From assembly GCA_021647765.1 (NCBI GenBank), contig JAKIUD010000099.1, positions 1 to 8,276 of the forward strand: a stretch of 8,276 nt of DNA, written 5' to 3'. The DNA comes from Desulfuromusa sp. GTDB taxonomy: Bacteria; Desulfobacterota; Desulfuromonadia; Desulfuromonadales; Geopsychrobacteraceae. The position numbers and the translations under genes are program-made. Positions 1-5,320 of this stretch are shown in pieces (the first letter of the stretch is position 1; the number at the start of each line of letters is the position of its first letter). The notes under the pieces were generated by a model that was not told the DNA's origin, searched no databases, and saw only the letters and a program-made list of their open reading frames with translations.

Positions 1-1
1 T

Positions 2-31
2 TTGAGTTGGTCAAACCTGAATTCGTATAAT
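2..31 (+). promoter_or_regulatory. Sigma70-like promoter candidate
   Basis: A perfect TATAAT (26-31) lies 18 bp after TTGAGT (2-7), which matches the TTGACA consensus at four of six positions. Transcription would start near 38, just before the stem-loop at 44-80. No downstream plus-strand gene is obvious until higB at 567, so the target is unknown. AT-rich DNA can produce such matches by chance. Confidence 0.3.
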
Positions 32-43
32 AAGTGCATAGCC

Positions 44-80
44 TCGCAAACAGTAAATGCTGGCAATTGCATCTTTGCGA
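44..80. other. Imperfect stem-loop
   Basis: TCGCAAA (44-50) pairs perfectly with TTTGCGA (74-80). Inside it, ATGC (57-60) pairs with GCAT (69-72) around an 8-nt loop, leaving an asymmetric internal loop. It begins about six bases after the transcription start predicted for the 2-31 promoter. It could be a leader or small-RNA structure, or the end of a decayed mobile element. Confidence 0.3.
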
Positions 81-188
81 AATCATACTGGAGAAACCAA
101 ACGTCAACAGTGATCTTCTTTGAGATTATTTTATTGGAGTTACTCAATATAGTGGGGGTCAGGGGTCTACAGCATCAGGGATCCAGCA

Positions 189-457
189 TCACCCAAGGAG
201 CCGTCGTTGCTGTCGGGGCAATCTGTAATGCTCAACCTTGCGCATAATCTGGCAAAGACCTTCGTCAGCTTTCAACTTCTCAAGGTCGGCAACACAGTCG
301 CCACCAGCTAGATTCAGCAGAAGCAGAGACATGATGATCTGATGGTCATTCCAGCCCTGAGTGCTATTGCTGAGAATCTTGAGATGACGGCAGAGAGAGT
401 CTCGCAACCCCGAATTGCTTCACCTCGTTGGTGATAGTTGGTTGCTCACACAAGCAT
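189..457 (-). pseudogene. IS1380-type transposase, N-terminal remnant
   Basis: The clear coding part runs from about 407 down to a TGA at 189-191 and gives roughly 72 residues. It contains GWNDHQIIM, LLLLNLAGGD, a DLEKLKADEG block and a closing LPRQQRR. This is the order seen near the N terminus of IS1380-family DDE transposases, which are usually over 400 residues long. The catalytic DDE region is absent, so it cannot work as a transposase. Upstream, the same frame stops at 420-422, but an adjacent frame reads TNEVKQFG just before GLRDSLCRHL, which suggests a frameshift near 408-416. The original start may be the ATG at 455-457, which has GGGGAG (463-468) five bases upstream. Homology ends abruptly near 200. 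Family assignment is from remembered motifs; the frameshift and start are inferred. Confidence 0.6.
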
Positions 458-531
458 TCTATCTCCCCAGTTCATCTGGGATCAACGTGGTTCTTTTTTT
501 TTGCTGGTGGATCTGGGACTGCTCTTAATGG

Positions 532-560
532 TTGACGTTTGACGATAGGCGTTATGTTAT
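532..560 (+). promoter_or_regulatory. Probable higBA promoter with heptad repeats
   Basis: TTGACG (532-537) and TGTTAT (555-560) are separated by 17 bp, a reasonable sigma70 layout. Predicted transcription start is about 566-568, coinciding with the higB ATG at 567. Three 7-bp units lie in phase across the -35 and spacer: TTGACGT (532-538), TTGACGA (539-545) and TAGGCGT (546-552). HigA proteins usually repress their own operon by binding over the promoter, so these units are candidate operator sequence; that link is inference. Confidence 0.45.
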
Positions 561-566
561 TCTTCC

Positions 567-863
567 ATGATAAGAAATTTTAAGTGCAAGCTGACACAAA
601 CTCTTTATGAGTGCGGTAAGCTCAGGCAATTCAGGCCTTTTCAAACACAGGCTGAACGCAAGTTGCAAAGGTTTGATAACGCCGTGGGGCTGCTTGATTT
701 GCAATCCCCTCCCGGTAACATGCTGGAAAAACTGAGTGGTGATCGATTGGGGCAGTACAGCATCAGAATTAACAAGCAGTGGCGTATTTGTTTTGTGTGG
801 ACAGATGAACCAACCGAGGTTGAGATTACCGATTACCACTGTAAAGGAGTCATTTATGAATAG
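567..863 (+). CDS. higB: HigB-type toxin (RelE/ParE superfamily mRNA interferase)
   Basis: A 98-residue protein of the HigB / plasmid-maintenance killer type. Family members fold like RelE and cleave mRNA at the ribosome, stopping growth unless bound by the antitoxin. Visible hallmarks in order: MIRNFK at the N terminus, a helical middle rich in Arg and Lys, LSGDRLGQYSIRIN (56-69), QWRI with the conserved Arg73, and a near C-terminal DYH (89-91). The length is within the usual 90-100 residues, so the gene appears intact. Start: the ATG at 567 gives the expected family N terminus, but no Shine-Dalgarno sequence precedes it. The gene overlaps higA by 8 bp (856-863), so the two are co-transcribed and probably translationally coupled. 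Toxin-before-antitoxin order is typical of hig modules. Activity itself cannot be judged from sequence. Confidence 0.88.
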   Translation: MIRNFKCKLTQTLYECGKLRQFRPFQTQAERKLQRFDNAVGLLDLQSPPGNMLEKLSGDRLGQYSIRINKQWRICFVWTDEPTEVEITDYHCKGVIYE

Positions 864-1149
864 TATGAGAGCAATTCATCCGGGTGAAATCATTCGGGAA
901 GAGTATCTTAAGCCTTTGAATATGAGTGCCAATGCCCTGGCAACCGCTCTGCGTGTCTCCGCACCACGGATTAACGATGTGGTTCGTGAAAAACGTGGCA
1001 TTAGCGTTGATACAGCCCTCAGACTGGCAAGGTATTTCGATACAACTGCACAATTCTGGCTGAATCTGCAGACCAGCTACGACTTAAAAGTTGCACAAAA
1101 AAATGTGGAAATTATTCAACGAGAAGTTCTACCGTTGAAAGTTGCATGA
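856..1149 (+). CDS. higA: HigA-type antitoxin (XRE-family DNA-binding protein)
   Basis: A 97-residue antitoxin that should neutralise the overlapping HigB and repress the higBA promoter. The N terminus reads MRAIHPGEIIREEYLKPL (residues 4-21), the standard opening of HigA/VapI-type antitoxins. A helix-turn-helix follows at about 24-45 (SANALATALRVS, then RINDVVREKR). Next come GISVDTALRLARYF and a FWLNLQ segment (67-72), both characteristic of the family. I chose the ATG at 856 because AAGGAG (844-849) sits six bases upstream; the ATG at 865 is an alternative that removes three residues. The frame stays open upstream to 736, but that stretch lies inside higB and is not antitoxin sequence. The strong binding site here, against none for higB, would favour antitoxin over toxin production. 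Confidence 0.9.
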   Translation: MNSMRAIHPGEIIREEYLKPLNMSANALATALRVSAPRINDVVREKRGISVDTALRLARYFDTTAQFWLNLQTSYDLKVAQKNVEIIQREVLPLKVA

Positions 1150-1199
1150 GGATCAGCCGGACTCACCAGGGAAGGACAAGCCTTAGGGTCATATCTCAA

Positions 1200-1226
1200 C
1201 TATCAGCTATTTATTTAAGCTGTCAG
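1200..1226. other. Weak hairpin between convergent higA and trpS
   Basis: CTATCAGCT (1200-1208) and AGCTGTCAG (1218-1226) can pair with two mismatches around a 9-nt AT-only loop. It lies between the convergent ends of higA and trpS, where terminators are expected, but neither strand has a T tract after it, so termination is only a possibility. Nothing else stands out in 1150-1263. Confidence 0.2.
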
Positions 1227-1263
1227 CATATCCGCTAACTCATCTCTCTCCAGAATACTGGGA

Positions 1264-2229
1264 TCAGTAAACCAACCCCCCTTTTTTACGCACTTTGCGC
1301 AGCGTTTTTGTTGCAGCGTAGCGGGCTTTTTCTGCTCCCATCGCGAGGATTTTGCGTAATCCTTCGGGATCGGCGAGGAGTTCTTTCCGTTTTTCGGTGT
1401 AGGGGGCAAAGAAATCACGGGCGGTCTCAAACAGTTCTTGTTTGACATCACCGTAGCGGAGGCCGGGGGTGAGATAGCGTTGCCGTAGCTCTTCGATCTC
1501 TTGTTTGTTGAGGAACAGTCGGTAAATCTGGAAGATGTTGCAGGTGTCGGGATTTTTCGGTTCTTCGATGGGGGTGGGGTCGGTGACAATCCGCATGATT
1601 TGTTTGCGTAGCGGTTTTTCATCAAGAAACAGATCGATGGTATTGCTGTAGCTTTTACTCATTTTGCGCCCATCCAGGCCGGGAACTGTGGCAACTTCGT
1701 CATCAATTTCAGGTTCGGGAATGGTGAAAACATCGCCGTATTTATTGTTGTATTTGATAGCAATATCGCGGGCAACTTCCAGGTGTTGTTTCTGGTCTTT
1801 GCCGACCGGGACGCGATCGCTTTGAAATAGCAGAATATCGGCGGTCATCAGAACCGGATAGGCAAACAGTCCGTGATTGGCGTTGATCCCCTGAGCAACC
1901 TTATCTTTGTAACTATGGCACCGTTCCAGTAAGCCCATCGGAGTGAAATTGGAGAGAATCCAGGTGAGTTCCTGCACTTCGGGAATATCGGACTGAACCC
2001 AGAAGGTACTCTTTTCAGGATCGAGCCCCAGAGCGAGAAAATTAGCAGCTGCTTCCAAGGTTCCTGTGGCCAGGGCTTTGCCATCTGCAAGGCTGGTCAT
2101 GGCGTGGTAATTGGCAATAAAGCAGAACAGGTCTTCTTGCTCCTGATAGTTGATCATTTTTTGCATCATGCCAAAGAAGTTACCTAGGTGAAGGGAACCT
2201 GATGGCTGGATGCCAGATAGTACACGCAT
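1264..2229 (-). CDS. trpS: Tryptophanyl-tRNA synthetase
   Basis: A 321-residue class I aminoacyl-tRNA synthetase that activates tryptophan with ATP and charges tRNA-Trp in the cytoplasm. The N terminus MRVLSGIQPSGSLHLGN (1-17) holds the HIGH-type ATP signature (PSGSLHLGN, 9-17). The tryptophan-pocket and dimer region follows with YPVLMTADILL (124-134) and VPVGKDQKQHLE (140-151). The second ATP motif is KMSKS (189-193). Length is close to the usual 325-335. The ATG at 2227-2229 is chosen because GGAG (complement of 2239-2242) lies nine bases upstream and the protein then starts exactly where the family does. The frame stays open for 76 more codons upstream, but that part is mostly repeat copy A. 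No clear own promoter is visible in 2230-2434, so expression may depend on a weak local promoter or read-through from the lon operon. Confidence 0.97.
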   Translation of the reverse strand: MRVLSGIQPSGSLHLGNFFGMMQKMINYQEQEDLFCFIANYHAMTSLADGKALATGTLEAAANFLALGLDPEKSTFWVQSDIPEVQELTWILSNFTPMGLLERCHSYKDKVAQGINANHGLFAYPVLMTADILLFQSDRVPVGKDQKQHLEVARDIAIKYNNKYGDVFTIPEPEIDDEVATVPGLDGRKMSKSYSNTIDLFLDEKPLRKQIMRIVTDPTPIEEPKNPDTCNIFQIYRLFLNKQEIEELRQRYLTPGLRYGDVKQELFETARDFFAPYTEKRKELLADPEGLRKILAMGAEKARYAATKTLRKVRKKGGLVY

Positions 2230-2251
2230 TATTTTTAACTCCAATGAATAA

Positions 2252-2381
2252 TCAACAAAAAAACAAAAACGGGACTGTCCCCGCATGGGGGCTGTCCCAG
2301 GCTTTTGTGGCGCAAACCGCCACAGTTCTTCGTGGATCGTAAACTTCGGGACAGCCCCCGATGGTGCTGGGGACAGTCTCG
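2252..2381 (-). terminator. Likely rho-independent terminator of the lon operon, formed by repeat copy A
   Basis: Read on the minus strand, the repeat folds into a long nested hairpin. It has an outer 13-bp arm with one mismatch, an inner 12-bp perfect arm and a small central 7-bp stem. It is followed at once by TTTTTGTTTTTTTGTTG (complement of 2253-2269). GC-rich stem plus U tract is the classical intrinsic terminator layout, placed between the small gene after lon and trpS. The loop between arms is longer than in simple terminators, so efficiency is uncertain. Confidence 0.5.
2264..2381. repeat. Palindromic interspersed element, copy A
   Basis: About 118 bp, roughly 90% identical to copy B at 8077-8195 by manual alignment, in the same orientation. 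Outer arms are CGGGACTGTCCCC (2270-2282) and GGGGACAGTCTCG (2369-2381), with one mismatch. Inner arms are GGGGGCTGTCCC (2287-2298) and GGGACAGCCCCC (2348-2359), perfect over 12 bp. The centre holds a separate stem TGTGGCG/CGCCACA (2306-2312, 2318-2324). Both copies start with CAAAAA. It encodes nothing plausible. The architecture fits a REP/MITE-like non-autonomous element; no transposase for it is present in the window. Confidence 0.85.
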
Positions 2382-2430
2382 AGATTACTACAAAATTGTT
2401 TAAATTAGAACCATTCGTACCTGTCCCCAG
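2367..2430. repeat. Perfect 10-bp inverted repeat next to copy A
   Basis: CTGGGGACAG (2367-2376, part of the right arm of copy A) and CTGTCCCCAG (2421-2430) are perfectly complementary across a 44-nt AT-rich spacer. The outer sequence ends five bases past the stop codon of the small gene after lon. The shared arm can pair either here or with the left arm of copy A, not both at once. Confidence 0.6.
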
Positions 2431-2434
2431 AATA

Positions 2435-2662
2435 CTATTCCTGTTTTTGTTGATCACTCATCATCGTTGCAAGTTGCAGTAGTTGCTGTAGCTCCATACC
2501 ACTCCCTTTGAGGATGCCAAGCAATACCGGGAAGAGCTGCATCATGAAACCAGGTTCTTTGATCACTTCGTTAGCCAAGTCTGGAAGTGTCTCCAGGATA
2601 AAGGTTTTTTTCTCTTCTTTCGGCAGTGCTAACAGCGCTGTTTTTATTTCTTCAACGGTCAT
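2435..2662 (-). CDS. Small protein of unknown function, downstream of lon
   Basis: A 75-residue protein I cannot assign. It starts at an ATG 19 bp after the lon stop and has GGAG (complement of 2672-2675) nine bases upstream, so it is very likely translated from the lon mRNA. Residues 1-34 are predicted amphipathic and charged (MTVEEIKTALLALPKEEKK). Residues 35-68 are hydrophobic and methionine-rich (GFMMQLFPVLLGILKGSGM, then LQQLLQLATMM), ending in a polar tail. The hydrophobic run is short and interrupted by KGSG, so a membrane span is possible but not clear. There is no signal peptide or cysteine. The ALLALPKEEK segment vaguely recalls small addiction-module components, but the rest does not fit. 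Its position suggests a Lon-related role such as adaptor, substrate or modulator; that is inference only. Confidence 0.75.
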   Translation of the reverse strand: MTVEEIKTALLALPKEEKKTFILETLPDLANEVIKEPGFMMQLFPVLLGILKGSGMELQQLLQLATMMSDQQKQE

Positions 2663-2681
2663 TAATCAAGTTCTCCAATTC

Positions 2682-5123
2682 TTACTTTGAGGTATTATCT
2701 GCAAAAGCAATCTTAAAAACATCTGAATATCTTTTAACAAAATGGACTTCAATCCCTTCGCGTAGATAGTCTGCTAGATCTTCATAGTCATCTTTGTTTT
2801 CATGGGGGAAGATTAACGCATCTAATCCTGCTCGACGGGCAGCAATGGTTTTTTCTTTGACTCCCCCGATTGGCAGAACACTCCCTGTCAGGGAGAGTTC
2901 CCCTGTCATGCCAAGTTTTGGCCGCACTGCCTTCTTCATAATCATTGATAGTAAGGCAGTTGTCATTGTCACTCCAGCAGAAGGGCCATCTTTGGGGGTT
3001 GCCCCTGCCGGAACATGCAGGTGGATGAAATGGCTGTCAAAGTAGTCTTCGGGGATTTTATATTCTTGAAGATGCCCCATGACATAGGAATAGGCAATCT
3101 CCGAACTTTCAACCATCACATCGCCAAGTTGACCTGTCTGTTTAAAACCTTTTGTCTTGCTATTCATGGCGGTTGCTTCAATTTGCAAGGTTGCTCCGCC
3201 CATCCGCGTCCAGGCCAGACCCGTTACTACCCCGGGTGCATTTTTGAGCAGTTCTTCTTCAGCAAAGGCTGGCTTTCCAAGATAGTGTTCAATATCCCCC
3301 TTTGTCACTTTTACTTTGTCTTCGCGTCCTTCGGCAAATTCCATGGCGGCTTTACGCATGATTTTTTTGATCTTATTTTCCAGACCACGAACCCCGGCTT
3401 CTCTGGCATAGCGATCGACTATTTCAGCGACTGCGGCTTTATTGATGCTGACCTGTGCTCTGGTCATGCCGTGACTTTTTAGTGCTTTAGGAATTAAAAA
3501 GCGTCGGGCTATTTCCAGCTTTTCCTCCAGAATGTAACCTGACAGACGGATTATTTCCATCCGGTCAAGCAGCGGAGCTGGAATCGTGTCCATCTGGTTG
3601 GCTGTCGCAATAAACATGACATTTGACAGATCAAAAGGGACGTCCAGATAGTGGTCACGGAAGGTTCCATTCTGTTCTGGATCAAGAACTTCCAGGAGAG
3701 CTGAAGCGGGATCACCCTGAAAAGAGGCACCAATTTTATCGATTTCGTCCAGCATCAACACTGGATTGGCGGTTCCGGCACTCTTCATCGCTTGGATCGC
3801 CTTGCCTGGCATGGCACCGATATAGGTGCGCCGATGTCCTTTGATTTCAGCCTCATCACGCATACCGCCGACAGAAAAACGGTAGAATTTACGTTTCAGG
3901 GTGTCGGCAATACTTTTACCAATCGATGTTTTTCCTACTCCGGGCGGGCCGATCAGGCAGAGGATCGAGCCAGAAATATCCCCTTTCATTTTGCCGACGG
4001 CGATAAACTCTAGAATTCGTTCCTTGACATCATCGAGACCATAATGGTCGCGGTCAAGCACTCGTCGAGCACGTTTTAAATCATAGCTGTCCTTGCTGAA
4101 TTTTCCCCAGGGGAGGATTGTCAGCCAATCAAGATAATTACGGCTGACATTGTATTCTGGTGAGGAGGGCTCAATCAGTTGCAATTTTTCAATCTCTTCA
4201 TCAACGGCTTTTTGCGCTTCATCATTCAAAGTCAGTTTTTTTAACCGTTTTTGATATTTCTCAATTTCGGAGACTTTTCCTTCTTTTTCCAGACCAAGTT
4301 CCTTTTTGATGGCTTTAAGCTGTTCCCGGAGGAAAAAATCTCGCTGTTGTGCCGAAATCTTTTCCTCTATTTGTTGAGAAATTTTGTTTTGTAGTCTGGA
4401 AACTTCCAATTCTTTCTTTAACAGCACGAGAACTTTATCAATGCGGCGGTGAATGTCGAATGTTTCCAGGACTTCTTGTAATTCAAAGCCGTCTGCATTA
4501 GTCAGGTTGGCAGCAAAATCTGTTAGTCGAGCTGGATCGTCCATGCTGGTACGACCCAGAAACAGCTTAATCTCCTCCGAGTAGAGGGGGTTGATCTGTA
4601 CCAGTTCTTTCAGGGTGGAGATAATGGCCATCGAATAGGCTCTCAGCTCCGGGGTGTCGGCATAAACTGTACTGAGGAAATAGGTGACATCAGTGTAAAT
4701 GATGTTATTAATTTCCAGAACATCATCAATACTGAAACGTTCCAGACTATTAACCAGGACGTGAGCACTGTCATCTTCTGCGTGGATTAGTTTAAGAATT
4801 TTTGCCGCAACTCCGACTCGCTGCAAATTACTGGTTGAGTCCTCATCGTCCAGTTCTTGCACCATGACCAGACCGATGGCCTGCGAGTCAGTTTCCAGCG
4901 CCTGTTTTATGGTATTGACACGGGCCTTTCCATTGACTGTCAGCGGGATAATAACCCCGGGAAATGCCGGACGTGGGCGTAGTGGAATGATTGGAAGTCG
5001 AGATGGTAACATGTCGCGTGCCAGAACCAGCCCGTCATCCGGAATGGCTTGGACGTCAGTATCAGTCTCAACTTCAATTTCATATTCAATTGATTCATCG
5101 TGATCTTCAAAATTATCGTGCAT
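2682..5123 (-). CDS. lon: ATP-dependent Lon protease (LonA)
   Basis: An 813-residue cytoplasmic AAA+ serine protease, normally a hexamer, that degrades misfolded and short-lived regulatory proteins. Domains in order: an acidic leader (1-30, rich in Asp and Glu); the Lon N-terminal substrate-binding domain (about 40-235), opening LPIIPLRPRPAFPGVIIPL; a charged coiled-coil region (about 236-320); and the AAA+ module with Walker A GPPGVGKT (392-399), Walker B VLMLDEIDK (455-463), ATANQMD around Asn509, LLDRME with Arg521 and GVRGLE with Arg579. The C-terminal protease domain has PKDGPSAG with catalytic Ser715 and GGVKEK with catalytic Lys758. Length is typical (about 780-820). ATG 5121-5123 has GGAG (complement of 5131-5134) seven bases upstream. 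The acidic leader and the RPRPAFPG segment depart from the E. coli-type N terminus, suggesting a second Lon subtype. It is divergent from polA and leads an operon with the 75-residue gene. Confidence 0.98.
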   Translation of the reverse strand: MHDNFEDHDESIEYEIEVETDTDVQAIPDDGLVLARDMLPSRLPIIPLRPRPAFPGVIIPLTVNGKARVNTIKQALETDSQAIGLVMVQELDDEDSTSNLQRVGVAAKILKLIHAEDDSAHVLVNSLERFSIDDVLEINNIIYTDVTYFLSTVYADTPELRAYSMAIISTLKELVQINPLYSEEIKLFLGRTSMDDPARLTDFAANLTNADGFELQEVLETFDIHRRIDKVLVLLKKELEVSRLQNKISQQIEEKISAQQRDFFLREQLKAIKKELGLEKEGKVSEIEKYQKRLKKLTLNDEAQKAVDEEIEKLQLIEPSSPEYNVSRNYLDWLTILPWGKFSKDSYDLKRARRVLDRDHYGLDDVKERILEFIAVGKMKGDISGSILCLIGPPGVGKTSIGKSIADTLKRKFYRFSVGGMRDEAEIKGHRRTYIGAMPGKAIQAMKSAGTANPVLMLDEIDKIGASFQGDPASALLEVLDPEQNGTFRDHYLDVPFDLSNVMFIATANQMDTIPAPLLDRMEIIRLSGYILEEKLEIARRFLIPKALKSHGMTRAQVSINKAAVAEIVDRYAREAGVRGLENKIKKIMRKAAMEFAEGREDKVKVTKGDIEHYLGKPAFAEEELLKNAPGVVTGLAWTRMGGATLQIEATAMNSKTKGFKQTGQLGDVMVESSEIAYSYVMGHLQEYKIPEDYFDSHFIHLHVPAGATPKDGPSAGVTMTTALLSMIMKKAVRPKLGMTGELSLTGSVLPIGGVKEKTIAARRAGLDALIFPHENKDDYEDLADYLREGIEVHFVKRYSDVFKIAFADNTSK

Positions 5124-5188
5124 TTAATTTCTCCATTAAATGGCTAAACCAGTTGCTTTGGTGTTTCTCTCTATTTATTTTATGGAAG

Positions 5189-5215
5189 ATAATAACATCA
5201 GACTCAGAATGTCAA
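5189..5215 (-). promoter_or_regulatory. lon promoter, consensus -35 with extended -10
   Basis: On the minus strand TTGACA (complement of 5210-5215) is a perfect -35. After a 15-bp spacer comes TATTAT (complement of 5189-5194), five of six to consensus, preceded by TGT, which makes an extended -10. The short spacer is unusual, but the extended -10 can compensate. Transcription would start near 5182, giving a leader of about 58 nt. I see neither a sigma32-type promoter nor a CIRCE operator, so heat control is not evident. Confidence 0.55.
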
Positions 5216-5320
5216 TATACCTGTTACGTAAAATATTGGGCGTCTTCTTTTCCAATCTTCCCCTTTTGCTTTGGGTGTGGAATAATCCGGTGGAAATTTT
5301 GAATAAATGAAAGGTTGAAT

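Larger units (their letters stand above)
1..188. other. Gene-free left edge, possible small transcribed unit
   Basis: I find no credible protein gene here. A plus-strand open frame covers 2-247, but its product resembles no family I know, has no ribosome binding site and runs antisense into the transposase remnant. Visible structure: a promoter-like sequence (2-31), an imperfect stem-loop (44-80), a weak ATCT/AGAT hairpin with a T-rich tail (113-135), a G-rich near-tandem stretch GGGGGTC/AGGGGTCT (154-168), and a 7-bp direct repeat AGCATCA (171-177 and 185-191) just beyond the transposase remnant. The G-rich stretch and AGCATCA pair may mark the break-point that truncated the insertion sequence; that is inference. 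Confidence 0.4.

Noticed and set aside
2..247. 81-codon plus-strand open frame at the left edge
   Set aside because: No binding site, no recognisable family, and it runs antisense through the transposase remnant.
466..502. Hairpin CCCAG/CTGGG followed at a distance by a T run, and a CGTGGTTCTT match to copy B at 485-494
   Set aside because: The stem is only 5 bp with the T run about 10 bases away, and a 10-base match is too short to call an element fragment.
736..855. Upstream extension of the higA frame to a GTG at 736
   Set aside because: The stretch lies wholly inside higB and does not resemble antitoxin sequence; the ATG at 856 has a strong ribosome binding site.
2230..2457. In-frame N-terminal extension of trpS by 76 codons
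   Set aside because: It is translated mostly from the palindromic repeat and overlaps the small gene; the ATG at 2227-2229 has a ribosome binding site and gives the family-typical N terminus.
3015..3482. 155-codon plus-strand frame antisense to lon
   Set aside because: It is a shadow of the well-conserved lon coding strand with no start signal or domain of its own.
5141..5157. Sigma54-like TGGC...TTGC in the lon-polA intergenic region
   Set aside because: The spacing between the two blocks is one base too long for a normal -24/-12 promoter.
5241..5260. Possible sigma32 promoter for lon
   Set aside because: TTGGAA and CCCAATAT occur on the minus strand, but the 9-bp spacer is far too short.
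5315..5320. TTG start for polA
   Set aside because: It directly abuts the AAGG of the binding site; the ATG at 5321 has correct spacing and the usual N terminus.
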